NCBI GenBank assembly: GCA_965112735.1
Contig: OZ218952.1
Span: forward strand, 5,146,001 to 5,210,000
Direction: 5' to 3'
Length of the DNA stretch: 64,000 nucleotides
Origin: Phaeosaccion multiseriatum
Taxonomy: Eukaryota > Ochrophyta, other classes
The notes below the pieces were generated by a model. The model saw only the letters and a list, made by a program, of their open reading frames with translations. It was not told the DNA's origin and searched no databases. Shown piece after piece: positions 1 to 11,180 of this stretch. Both the position numbers and the translations under genes were made by a program. The first letter of the stretch is position 1; every line of letters starts with the position of its first letter.

Positions 1-1460
1 TTTGCCGACTTGACTACGGCCATCGTGCTGACCACGCGCCCTCTGAAGGACTTTGCCGACAAAGGGCTGCTTGTCTTTTCCGTTATCATGGGCTACGTGG
101 ACCTGCTCACAGATGCCGGTACGCACACACACACACACACGCACACACGCACGCACACATACACTCACACACATGTACACACACACGCACACACGCACGC
201 ACGCACGTCACGCTTCGGAGACGAGCCGAGTAGAGTAGAGCGCGCCCTTTCCACCCCTGCTGAGGCTCGCACCTTATCCCTCCCCCTCCCTCCCCCTCCC
301 CCCCTTCTCAGCCGCCGCCGCGCAGTTCTTCATGTCGGGCAACACGCGTGCATTCATCCTTGCCGTCTTCTTCATTGTGTTCCCCACGGCCATTGTCATG
401 TACTCCATCCTCATTAAAGCGGTGCGTTTCAGTTTCGGTCAGTTTTACTTTCTTTGAGTTGACGGTACCCACACACACCCGCACATTGCACCAGCCAAGG
501 ATTGCCAACCAATCGAGAGATCACTATCGATTGCTCCCTTGTCCTGCCACCCCTCCTTGGCGCTCACTCACTCATGCGGCCGATATCGGCCCTTCCACCT
601 CCTTCCCCTGCACTCCACTCCCCTCCCTCTCACGCTCTCTCTCTCAGGACGAGAATGACTATGGCTCCACTTGGCAACGGCGAAGGCACTGCGAATGCAC
701 AACTCGCAAAGCACGACACGCCCTGCTTGCCTTCCTGCAGCTGCACATCTTCAGCGAGGCCGTCTCGGGCCTCAAGGATGGTACGTAACACCTTCACATA
801 ACCTTACGGAGCACCTGACGTACGAAGCAAGCATTTGGGCCCTCGTACGTACGTGCGTGCGTGCAAGGCTCAGAGAGTTTTTGCTGCACCCACATACGCA
901 CACACGCACGCGCACACACACGCATACAGTCAGTCATCGATATCGCGGCATGGGGGAAAAGTGCACACATCTGCATGCACGTGTTCGATCCTGACCTTCC
1001 GCTTTGTCTGTCTGTGCCTGCGTGTGTGTGTGTTTGTGTGTGTGTGCGTGTGTATTTGTGTGTGATTGTGTATTTGTGTGTATGTGTGTGCGTGCGTGTG
1101 TGTGTGCGTGTGTGTGTGCAGGTGAGGAGACAAAGTCCTTCAAGGCGGCGCGCTTCACCGAGGCGTGCTTCGAGGCGGCCCCGCAGCTGCTGCTCCAGGT
1201 GGGTACGATAGGTGGGGTGCGCACAGCTGCCCCGTCCGTGCAGAGGCTGCTGCAGCCACATGGGCCTACTTTAAACCTAACCTAACCCAACTTTCAACCT
1301 CAACGTCTACCTCTGTCCCTGCCTCTGCCTCTACCCATGTGCCTCCACCCAGGCCTTTGTGATCTGCACGGACTGGTCCGACGGCGTGTCGCGTGTGGTG
1401 CTCCTCTCCGTGTGCATCTCGGCGCTCTCTCTAGCATGGGAGGCCACCAACATCTTAGAC

Positions 1461-1521
<61 letters not shown>

Positions 1522-2806
1522 TATGTGTGTGTGTGTATGTTTGCCCGCTTGCACCGCCGTTATGGCACCGTTTCATTTCGGTGCGAGCCGGCAGAGACCT
1601 CACACCCCTCCCCTCCCTCCCCTCCCTCCCCTCCCTCCGTCCCTCCGTCCATCTCTCCCTCCCTCCCTCCCTCCCTCCCTCCCTCCCTCCCTCCCTCCCT
1701 CCCTCCCTCTCTCCCAGGGGTACTGTGGAGGCAGAGGTGTCTCGCTTCATCCGCGAAAAGCGCTCTTCGCGCTTCGGCCCTGTGGGCGGCGAACTCATTA
1801 GGCGCTGGGGCCGTCTGCTGCTGCTGTGGCTCTTCCATGTGGGGGAGGTGAGTAGGGGTGTGTGGGGGTGTAAGTGGGGTTGTGCGTGGGGTGGTGAGTT
1901 GGGGTGTAAGTGCGGTGGTGTATGAGGGTGTGAGTGGGGTGGTGAGTGCGGTTGTGAGTTGGGGTGTAAGTGCTGTGGTGTATGAGGGTGTAAGTGGGGT
2001 TGTGAGTGGGGTTGTGCGTGGGGTGGTGTATGAGGGTGTGAGTGGGGTTGTGTGCGTGGGGGGGGGTGTGGGTGTGTGTGTGGGGTGGTGTGAGTGGGGG
2101 TGTGAGTGTGAGTGTGAGTGGTACAGTGTGCGTAGGAGTGTGTCAGAGTGTCGGTGGGTGCGTGTGCCCATCAAGGCCCCTCTTGGGAGCGCAGAGTGGA
2201 TCCAGGATGCTCTCTCCGTCGATCGCGCGAGAGGGGAGGACTGAGGGTACATGAGCGCAGAGGGCCCCTGTCCAGCACAGGAGGGCATGTTCGGCATACG
2301 GAGAATCACAGACGGCCGCCGTTGAGTGAGGGAGGAGACGGATGGAGAGGAGAAGCGCTTCCAAGGAGGGCCTCAGTCCAGCGAAGAAGAGGACTGCATG
2401 TCCGGCAGACTTCCTAAACCCTCCTCTCCTTCTCCCTCTCCCCCCCCTCCTCCCCTCCCACTCCCCTCCTCCGCAACATATATCCCAGGTGGTTTCCCGC
2501 GCCATCACCTTAGTGCTGCTGGCCCTGGCCCTACGCTCTTACACAGTGCTGCTCCTTGCCTTCGTGTGGACCACACGCATGGCGCTGGGAAGGCTCACCG
2601 AACACAGCGACGCGTCCCTATCCAAGCTCTCCATCAAATCCCTCTCGTCGGTGCTGCTCGACTCAGTCTGGGATCGCCGCAGGGCCTACCTCCTTGCCTC
2701 TGCGCTCACCTTCGTGGAGGGTATTGTGTGCATTGCGGGCTCCACGTTGGCCCGAAATAGCGATGGAGAGTCTCCTCTGCCCATCCCCGTGGACGTCCAG
2801 AAGAAC

Positions 2807-2884
<78 letters not shown>

Positions 2885-3669
2885 GTGTGTGTGCGTGTGT
2901 CCGTGTGTGTGGCGCGGGTGTGTAAGTTTATCGTGATTGTGTGTGCGCGAGTGGCGTGTCCTGTGGTGTGAGTGTGAGTGTGTTGTGTCCTGTGAGTGTG
3001 AGTGTGAGTGTGTTGTGTCCTGTGAGTGTGAGTGTGAGTGTGTTGTGTCCTGTGAGTGTGAGTGTGAGTGTGTTGTGTCTCGCGTGGTGTCTCATGCACC
3101 TGCCTTGACTTTGCTCTGACTTTTCTCTGACATGTGCTTTGTCCCGCATCTGCCACTCGGCCTCTCGGACTTACTTTCCCTCTGTTCTACCATGCGTTCA
3201 TGCACTGCCATCCCCACCCCTGCCCCATGCCATCCACTGCCATCCCCACCCCCGCCCCATGCCATCCACTGCCATCCCCACCCCTGCCCCATGCCATGCA
3301 CTGCCATCCCCTCAGCGTCATCGTGGCGGGTGCTCTGTATGCCGTGCGCGTGGCGGTGGATGTCGGCCTCAGAGGACCACTGCACTGGGGCAGGGAAGAG
3401 GAGGTGCGAGCAGCCTACCAACAGGTCAGTCGGGCGATGGCAGTGGATGGGTCCAACTACGGCCCTTGCCGTGAAGCAAAGCATAGGAGGGCAAAGGCGT
3501 GGGGAGAGCGAGAGAAGGGGACGCCACACATTCACACGAGCACGGCTCTATCGGCGGTCGCCCCCCCCCCCTCCTCTTTCTTTCTCATTCTCTCTTTCGC
3601 GCGCTCTCTCCTCTCTCTTCCTCCCTCCCTTCTTCCCTCTCACTTTTTCTCTCCCCCCCCCTCTCTCTT

Positions 3670-3732
<63 letters not shown>

Positions 3733-3987
3733 CTCTCTCTCTCTCTCTTTCTGCTCTTCGCCTGCCACGCACCTCTCACACCACACCCCTCGCAGGCTGC
3801 GTTATCCGCTCGTGCGGCCAAAGACGAGGAGGCAGGGAACGGGCAGGGAAAGGGCCTCTCCTTCAGTGCCCATGGGGGTGACGTAGGCAAGCAGCAGGGC
3901 CCCAAAGACCCGGAGGGAGAGACAGCAACCCGAGCAGCGGCAGGCCTGACAGCCACGAGGCCTCTCAGCGGCATAGGGTTGGCGTAG
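1..3987 (+). CDS. XK-related (XKR/CED-8-like) membrane protein, 5' partial
   Basis: Nine exons join in frame: 1-118, 312-421, 648-780, 1122-1198, 1353-1462, 1718-1847, 2489-2808, 3316-3424, 3796-3987 (TAG). This gives 432 residues, open at the left window edge, so the true start lies outside. The exon 4 product contains CFEAAPQLLLQ, matching the E-x-x-PQ-x-x-LQ signature of XK-related proteins. Several hydrophobic segments flank it (for example AFILAVFFIVFPTAIVMYSI, and the strongly hydrophobic exons 5-7). Animal family members such as Xkr8 and CED-8 take part in phosphatidylserine scrambling at the plasma membrane; whether this protein scrambles lipids is inference. The C-terminal 60 residues are hydrophilic and unlike the family. 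Introns contain TG, CCCT and CT/TA microsatellites. Splice junctions were chosen by GT/AG and phase continuity; the family call rests on one motif plus topology. Confidence 0.72.
119..311 (+). repeat. CA microsatellite in XKR intron 1
   Basis: Mostly CA dinucleotides, with CG and CT variants, at about 120-210. The tract starts directly after the GT donor at 119. Confidence 0.9.
1018..1121 (+). repeat. TG microsatellite running into a 3' splice site
   Basis: An imperfect TG tract occupies the last 100 nt of XKR intron 3 and ends in the acceptor CAG at 1119-1121. It replaces the usual polypyrimidine tract. Confidence 0.85.
1463..1717 (+). repeat. TG tract then CCCT tract within one XKR intron
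   Basis: A TG tract of about 70 nt follows the donor at 1463. A CCCT/CCGT tract of about 100 nt precedes the acceptor at 1717. Confidence 0.9.
1848..2160 (+). repeat. GTGGGG/GTGAG minisatellite in XKR intron
   Basis: Irregular G-rich units with the core GGGTGTAAGTGGGGTTGTG recur for about 310 nt from the donor at 1848. Confidence 0.8.
2809..3315 (+). repeat. Three repeat arrays in one XKR intron
   Basis: A TG microsatellite at 2809-2910 is followed by a 30-bp minisatellite at about 2965-3080, with GTGTGTTGTGTCCTGTGAG repeated four times. About three copies of a 32-bp unit containing CCACTGCCATCCCCACCCC follow at 3202-3313 and end at the acceptor at 3315. Confidence 0.85.
3588..3756 (+). repeat. 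CT tract with embedded TA tract
   Basis: CT-rich sequence interrupted by a run of about 14 TA dinucleotides (roughly 3702-3728), in the last XKR intron. Confidence 0.9.
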
Positions 3988-5125
3988 GCGAAATACCCAA
4001 CACGAGAAGTGTGTCAGGCTTGCCTCCCTCCGCCCTGAATGAGACAGGTGCCTCAGACCCGCTCTCTCGGAGACCCTTTCAGACCGATGCCTTAGACTGC
4101 TCAAGCCCGCCCCGCCCCCCTCTCTCTCTTTCTCTCTTTCTCTGTGGGTGGAGCAAGAGGAGGCAGGGGGCTTGGTGCGCTGCTTCGTTGAGGAGCGCCG
4201 CACTTCTTGCTTTCTGCTCGTAGCGCTCCGCCGGCGGATGGCGTTTCAGAAGTGTTCTCTCTCCGGATGGCGTTTCAGAGGTGCACTCTCTCCGGTAGGA
4301 AGAGAGAGTCAACTGTACAAATGTACAGATAGTTTTGATACAAACAGATGAATGCGACCATGTGTAAGTCTGAGCCCCCCTGCACATAGAGACGATCTGC
4401 CACCTCCAGTCTCTGGATCCGTGTTTCAGGCTCAGTTCCAGTTTTTTTAAGACTCCATCCAACACCAATGAAGTCATCACCATGATATGGACACGGGCGG
4501 AAACACCGGCAACACCGTGACACAGTGGGTGTAAATACATGTATTTGGGAGTGAGAGAGGGAGGGGCCCTCTCAGGAAAAGCACAGCGTCACCGGGCGGA
4601 GGTGGGAGCCTCCCTCACATCCACCCACCCACCCACCCACCCAGCAAAACACCGTCGCCGCAACCCCCAAGCGACTCTCTTGGTCAGAATCCAAAACGCC
4701 CTCCCCCAGCTGTCTCACCACCTGCTGTATCGTCATATCCTGTGTGCTGTAGCCTGTGCCTCCCAAACACACACACAGACACACACACACAGAGAGAGAG
4801 AGAGAGGGAGCGCACTGGCTTCAGGGCACACCCTCTACGGTGGCCCTTCCTTCCGTGAAGCTCCTCCCCCCGAAGCAATATGTACATCCGTACTCTCTCT
4901 CTCTCTACACGCGCCCCTCCCCTCTTCCCATTTGCGTACTCCTTCTCCCTCTCCCCTTGCAAGCTCGCCTTCTCTTGCCCGCCTCCCCTGCCTCCTTTAC
5001 GCCGTGGCCCTGGCTGGCCGGGCACTTCAAACACTCGTCCCTCCCACGGGCGCCTTCGCATCCCCAAAACTGTGACCACTGATCAAACACGAGCCGTGCG
5101 AGGAGAGGAGCCTTTGACTCCATTG

Positions 5126-5166
<41 letters not shown>

Positions 5167-5735
5167 GGACAAAAGAGAGTCGGTGGTGTCGGCCTCCGGG
5201 CGCCTCTCGTGACGTCGTCAGTCGTCCCCGTGTTACTCGCTTCCAAGGGCCGTGGCGTGCGGCCCACCAGGGCCCGCACAGCAAGCGCAAACCTCAAACG
5301 TCTAAGGACGGGCAAGGGCACTGGGCAGTGACGCTCCCAGAGACATCCCGAGGAAGCGAAAGCGCACCATCCCGTCTATGACTGTGAGCCTACTGTGAGC
5401 CTGCCTTGCCTCTTCCCCGCCCCTGCTAAACAAGGCTCAGCCCAAGGCCCAGACCAACGGCCGCGCCACCCCCTAGAGACAGCGAGCATAGAGCAGGGGC
5501 TGCCCCTTCCCTGTCCCTCTGCCCCTTGCCCCCTGTCCACCGTCCCTTGCCGTGCGAGGGGAGGGGGGCGCACGACGACACACCCATTGCCCAGCTCCAC
5601 AAGAATACGAGCATATGGGCAGACGGGCAGATGGGCAGTCATCACGCCTGTCGGTTGAAACGGGACGGAACAAGAGTCGCAGAGAGAAAAAGACACGATG
5701 AGGCAGACCTCGAACGACCTCTCACACAGACAACC
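3988..5735. other. Convergent intergenic region
   Basis: It lies between the 3' ends of the XKR gene and the antisense plastid-type gene. No convincing gene is visible. It holds a 28-bp direct duplication around GGATGGCGTTTCAG at 4236 and 4264, a CACACA/GAGAGA stretch near 4770-4808 and a CT tract at 5129-5162. The antisense gene's 3' UTR, or an alternative last exon at 5376-5465 (antisense reading GWRGRWSGPWAEP), could fall at the right end. Confidence 0.5.
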
Positions 5736-8046
5736 TCACTTGTGCAGCTCTCGTCTCCTCCCCCCACACTCATCCACTGCCATCCCATCCGCCCATATGA
5801 ACCTAACACCAACCCCCCCGCCCCCCCCCCCCCTACTCCCGCTCACCTGCCCAGCTCCGGTGCCCCCTGCGTGTGCCATAGCGGGAACGGCTCTCTCCTT
5901 CTCTTCCTTTCCCCACCGCTCCTCCCATCCCGGTCTCTCCAAGCGGGCCGCGTAGGCGGGGTGCACGCCTGCAGACAGGGCAGGCATATGGGCAGGAAGA
6001 GGGTCAGTCAGGTATATGGGGGGAGGACGAGAGGCAGAGCAAGCAGCATCTTCCCCATTTGTCTTCCTTCGCCACCGCTGACACACAACGATGCGCTCAC
6101 GCACGTATACACGCACGCGGCCAATGCCCAATCGCAAGCAAAGGGTTCAGTCCAGTCATCCCCCGTCCTAAGCAATGGTTCAGTCCAGTCATCCACTGCC
6201 ATCCGCCCTCTCATCGGGGCTAACCCATCCTGCCCTCTGCCCTCTGCCTTCTCATCGGGGATGCATACCTGAAGGAGACGCAGCAGCAGCAGCAGGAGGA
6301 GGAGGAGGAGGGGCCACCGCGGCCACTACCGGAGCAGCGGCGGGTGCGGCCCCACCCTTCCTGGCCTGGGTCCTCACACCGCTCCTGGCCTGCTCCACAG
6401 CCTCCACCTTGGCTGCCAAAGCCTTGGCCATGTAGGTGCTGAATGCTTCACGCACAGCGCCACGCTCGGCTCGGAGAGCCTCCGCCTCGGCCTTGAGAGC
6501 ATTCAACTCCTGCGCCTGAGCCAGTCGGCTTGTGTGCGTCTGAGAGAGAGGGGGGGAGGGCGGAGAGTGGGGTGGGGCAGGGGATGGACGGCAGCCAAGA
6601 AGCGGACAGGCACAAGGGGCACATGGATGAGAGCGGCAGCAGCAGCGGCAGCAGCGGCAGCAGCAGCGAAGGATGCGGGTCAGCGATCGGCGAGTTTGCA
6701 GTGCTTCAAGCTCAATGCTAAGAACTCGGGCGAGGAGCGGGTGAAGAAGGAGGCTCGAGCCTCATCTGCCAGGGGATTGGCGACAGTCCCCACCCCTCTC
6801 CATTGCGCGGGGGGGGGCGAGCGCACAAGGAGAGGTATGGCACAGAGAGAGAGAGGGGGAGAGAGAAAGAGAGAGATATAGGGGCACAGTGGTCCTTCCA
6901 CTTCGTCCCCCCCGTCGGATCGGCGCCACGCACCTTGACGACATACTCCTGCGCGAACTTGCGCAGCTCCGCCAGCTCTTCTGCTTCCGACCCCTGCAAC
7001 GACGATGTGGATGCAGAAGCGGAGCCAGGCGCGGCCCCTCCTGCGCCCCCTCCTGCAGCCGCCTGCATGCGTTGGACCTCCTCCGGTCCCCACCTTCCCT
7101 CCCAGCCAGGGCGCTCTGTTCGGGCGGCATAGGCAGGGTGCACAGCCACAGCCGCATCCCCACTCGAACTTCCTTGCTCCGCTTGGGCGACCGCATTGGG
7201 TGCCGCTCCTGCAGCCGCCTGCATGCGTTGGATCTCCTCCGGCCCCCACCTTCCCTCCCAGCCAGGGCGCTCCGTGCGGGCGGCATAGGCAGGGTGCACA
7301 GCCACAGCCGCAGCCTTAGCTGAGCTGCTTGGCTGGGGAGCCGTTACTGACGCTTCGATGCCCATGCGCTGCGTCTCCTCCGCACCCCACCTCTCCTCCC
7401 AGCCTGGCCTCTCAGTCCTCATGGCGTATGCAGGGTGCAGGGCCACTCCTCCACCAGCAGCACCATCAGCCGCAGCAGCACCGCCTGCCGAGGCTCCCGT
7501 TGACGAATTGTCCAGAGAGGCCATGAGCTCCTCAAGGTGAGACTCATAAGACACCTTGATCTCCTCCCGCAGCGTGTCGATGCTCTTCATGCGGTCTTCG
7601 TGCCTGCTCAGCATGTCGCTGGCCACGCTGCCGCCCGCCGCCACTGCACCCCCCCCCTGGTACTGCTGAAGCTTGTCCTCCAGACCCTGCAGACGGGCCT
7701 CAAACTCCTTTCTGGTGTCTTCCTTCGCCTGCGACACCGCCCTCAGCTTCTCCTCACTTGCTTTGATCATGTAAGCACGCAGAGCCTCTTCCCCTTCCGT
7801 GCCTCCGGCACCCGCTGCCGCACTCCTGAAAGCCTCTCCACGCAATCTCTGCCGCTCTTGCCGCCTGAAGGTGGGGCCATCCACCCGACTAGATCTCGTC
7901 GCCAGGAGAGTCGGCTGGGGCTGGCGAGCGACAGCTGCTCCCCCGCTGCCCAGCCCAGGCAGCCAAGCTTGGGCTGGAAACAGCAGGGCACCGAGCAGCA
8001 GCAGAGCGAGCAAGCATTTCTGCGACCCTGCAGCGTCCTGAGACAT
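5736..8046 (-). CDS. Plastid-targeted-type protein with four ERPGWE repeats
   Basis: Antisense exons 8046-6934, 6539-6269 and 5968-5736 join in frame to 538 residues. The N-terminus has a hydrophobic core (residues 11-22) followed by FPAQAW. Predicted signal cleavage at AQA|W gives an aromatic +1 residue, as in bipartite presequences of secondary red plastids. Residues 83-180 are charged and heptad-like, probably coiled coil. A module of about 27 residues, core HPAYAARTERPGWEGRWGPE, starts near residues 204, 251 and 303 and recurs in exon 3, separated by Ala/Gly/Ser linkers. Exon 2 encodes another helical, Ala- and Pro-rich part. I do not recognise the repeat family and propose no function. 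The 3' end is uncertain: a donor at 5846 could splice to exons at lower coordinates instead of reading through to the stop at 5736. Confidence 0.65.
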
Positions 8047-8561
8047 TTCTCTCTCTCTTCTTTATAAAAAGTTTTTTGGATCCTCAGCGCCGTGAAGCTC
8101 ATGAAAGTCGAGGTAGAAAAACCCAGGGGGAGGAATCGAGATAAGAGTCGAGGGCGACGAGAAAGACATAGCAAGAGGTGAGGGTGAGGGTGGGGGATAG
8201 CAAGAAGTGAGGGTGGAGTGAGCTCAGGTGACTTTTTGATGCAAGGATTGCAGCTTAGTCCCTCTCTCTTCCGACGCAACGCACTTTTCCACTGCTTTTT
8301 CACCCCCTCTCTCCTTTTTCTGCCTCACTCCCTCTCTCTAGCTGCTGCTGGCCTCTCTCCTGCCTGTGCTACTGCTGCTGCTATTGCTGCTGCTGCTACC
8401 GGCCTCTTCCTTTGTGCCTCACTTACCTCCTGCCCCTCTTCTGTCTCTTCTCCTTTGCGCAGGCTGCAGAGTGGGAGAAAGAGCTGCCATCGCAGTGCCA
8501 TAGCGGTAGAAGGCGAGCCCGTTGCAGGGCAGTGGGGAAGCAGCAGCTGTGGTAGGCGACC
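8047..8561. promoter_or_regulatory. Divergent intergenic region, likely shared promoter
   Basis: 515 bp separate the start codons of the antisense plastid-type gene and the forward gamma-CA gene. TTTATAAAG, reading toward the antisense gene, lies about 20 nt from its ATG. The centre is CT-rich and holds CTGCTG runs at 8340-8400. Promoter function is inferred from geometry only. Confidence 0.4.
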
Positions 8562-11013
8562 ATGACTTCACTTTCTCGAGCAGCTTTGGCGTCGTGGAAG
8601 AATGGCCGACGCTTGAGCTCGAAGGTGTTTGCGGCACCCTTCAAGCTTGCAGCCAAGAACATGGGTGTGGTGGGGTCCGTGCCAAAGTGGCTGGGCCTGT
8701 GTGTGCGCGAGACCGGACTGGCCTTGGACAGGGCCGGGATGTTCTTCTTGGACAAGTCGGAGTACCGCGACCACTGTGAGTGCTCTCGAGACCGTGACTG
8801 ACTGAGTCAGTGCTCGGGGGTGAAGGGGAGTGGCGAAGGCGTACAGGGCGAAAGACGGGGATGGCTGGGTGCTGCGCCTTCGCGTGGATGGAAATCCAGC
8901 TCATAGGCGCGCCTGTGGGGCTGGTGGTGGGGGGGGGGACAGTGTGAAGCCGGCGAGCTCTACTGCTGGCATTACCTAGGCCCTCACCGCATGCTGCTGC
9001 TGCTACTACTCTGGCTCCCTGACCTTGACTCACGTAATGTTGCTACGATGGCCCCGGTCGGCCCGCCCCCTCTGCCCTTTCCTTAATCTCTCTCTCTGTC
9101 TCCCCCTCTTTGTCTCTCTCTCAGTCTCGGGCCACCGGCAGCTCATGACTGTGGGCAACAAGCACCCTCTGCTGTCGGAGGAGTCATGGGTGGCACCGTC
9201 CGCGTCACTGGTGGGGGATGTGGAGGTGGGCAAGCAGACCTCTGTGTGGTACGGAGCGGTGCTCAGCGGTTACGAGGGCAAGGTCACCCTGGGGGACAAG
9301 AGCAACATACAGGTCAGCGAAGGAATGGCGAGAGGCGGAGAGGGGAGGGGAGGGGAGGGGAGACTCAAGGAGGGGAGGGGAGGGGAGGAAGACCGGTCAT
9401 GACACCTCGCAATCGTGGCCAACTGTATGGGTTCGGTTCTAGAGGCCCAACCTTTGTCCAGCCTGGCTGCCCCAGCCAACCTCTTGACTGAGTCTTTATT
9501 CCTTCATAATAGAAAGGAACATGGGCTGCTACTCTCGCGTGGTCTGTCTCTCAGCTGCCATTCATCCGTCTGTCCTGACACCATTCACATCTGTCTGTCC
9601 TCTGTCCTGACACCTGTACCCCTTATCCCTCCTGCCCACTGTCTCCCTCAGGACGAGTGCGTGGTGACGGCGAGCAGCATCGGCAAGGGCTGTACAGTGG
9701 GGCACGGGGCCATCATCTCCAATACCACGGTTGGCGACGACTGCCTAGTGGGCATGAAGAGTGCCATCACAGGTAACCGAATGTCCCCCAACATCCTCGA
9801 CTGGGGCGGTGCGAATTAGGGGGGGGATGGAAGGGAGAGTAATTGCAAGCCGCTCTCACTGCTCCTCTCCACCCAGCACGCCCCGTTATAACTCGTTCGA
9901 CTACCTACCACTACCACCGAGCGTTGGCTCCCGACTAGGCTCTGTGTGCGCGTCTGACTCTGACTCTGACCGAGCTCTGCCTGCGTGTGTGTGTATGTGT
10001 GTGTGTGTGCGTGTGCGCGTGTCTCCTCGTGTGTGCCCGCCTGCTCTGTACAGGAGCGGTGCTGGAGAGCGGCAGCATGGTGGCGGCGGGGTCAGTGGTG
10101 GAGCCGGGCACCACAGTGGGTAAGGGACAGCTGTGGGCAGGCAACCCCGCCGTGTTCAAGCGGGACCTGGGGGAGAAGGACGTCAAGCAGGTGAGCAAGA
10201 GGGGTGGGCAGAGGGACAAAGGGGGGGGGGAAGGGGGAAGGGTGGGGTGTCTTGTGGCTTGGCTCCCCGCCCTTCGTGCGCGAGGGCTCATGAAGGCCCC
10301 TGACTTGATGGCGAGAAAGTGCACCGACCAAAGCAGATGGGAGAGGGGCAGGAGCAGGGGGGGGGGGGGGGCTGGAGAAACATTTGCTATACAGAGGCAG
10401 CAGTCTTCGAGGAGCCGTAGCTGCTGCACTCAGTCACGCCGTAGGCACGCTATGCCTTCCCCTTGGCCTTCGTCCCCACTTGGTGCCACACGTTCTCCTC
10501 TCCTCTCCTCTCATCTCATCTCATCTCTTCTCCTCCGCTGATGTCCTCGCTCCACTCTCTGTGCGCCTCATGCGCGCTCTCTCCTCGCTCGGTGCATCCC
10601 TCTCCTCTTCTCTTCTCTCCTCTTCTCTCCTCTCCTGTCGGCGAAGGTGGGCAAGTCAGCGGCTGAGTACTTTCCCCTGGCCCTGGCGCATCAGAAGGAG
10701 TTTGCTCAATTTGGGGACAGAGTGGACTCGGAGAAGGCCAAGGGCACACTGGAAGAGGTGAGAGACAAACGCACAGACAAGTCGCACGGCACACGAGTAC
10801 ATCACAGATGGATACGGCGTACGTGCCAGGATCTCTAATCACCACCGCTCTCCCTCCCTCCCTCCCTCTCTTTCGCCTCTATGAATTGTACATTTGCGCT
10901 CCTCCTCGCATCAGATGGAGGAGTACCGAGCGTTCTGGAAGGAAAAGATGGGTGACGACGTGGGAGAGATCACGGCCTCAAGTTGGAAGCTCGAGACCAA
11001 GACGTGGGGCTGA
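8562..11013 (+). CDS. Gamma-carbonic-anhydrase-like protein (mitochondrial complex I type)
   Basis: Six exons: 8562-8775, 9125-9312, 9652-9772, 10054-10190, 10647-10757, 10915-11013 (TGA), giving 289 residues. The core shows left-handed beta-helix hexapeptide repeats: WVAPSASLVGDVEVGKQTSV, WYGAVLSG, IGKGCTVGHGAIIS, TTVGDDCLVGMKSAIT, then the family C-cap LWAGNPAVFKRDL. In plants and algae, gamma-CA and CA-like proteins form a matrix-exposed domain of respiratory complex I. The first 35 residues are basic and Ser/Ala-rich, consistent with a mitochondrial presequence. Of the three zinc-ligand histidines expected in active gamma-CAs, only the one in VGHGA is evident; NIQDECVVTA and AIISNTT lack the other two. 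That makes it more like the CA-like class, and catalysis is doubtful. Confidence 0.9.
9313..9651 (+). repeat. GGGGA repeat and TCCTGACACC motifs in gamma-CA intron 2
   Basis: The 5' half holds a GGGGA-rich tract (9335-9390). The 3' half holds TCCTGACACC twice (near 9576 and 9606), before the acceptor at 9651. Confidence 0.75.
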
Positions 11014-11180
11014 GCAAAGCAAAAGCGCCCCCCTTGATATTAGAGTGACCTTAAAACTAGGGGCGAATGACCTAAAACTCACATTTATTGTCGAAGCATC
11101 TTCGCCCCCTTGTCCAATCTGTACCTTCGGCAAGACCCCCCGCCTTGCCACAGCCGCATTAGCACTCTGCACGGCAGATA
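11014..11180. other. Short intergenic spacer between co-oriented genes
   Basis: 167 bp between the gamma-CA stop and the MPDU1-like ATG must hold the 3' UTR of one gene and the promoter of the next. No clear element was recognised. Confidence 0.5.

Noticed and set aside
1274-1290. CCTAACCTAACCC, telomere-like repeat.
   Set aside because: Only two units inside an intron, flanked by unrelated CT-rich sequence; no array.
121-3756. Many ORFs rich in Thr-His or Cys-Val.
   Set aside because: They are shadows of CA/TG microsatellites in XKR introns.
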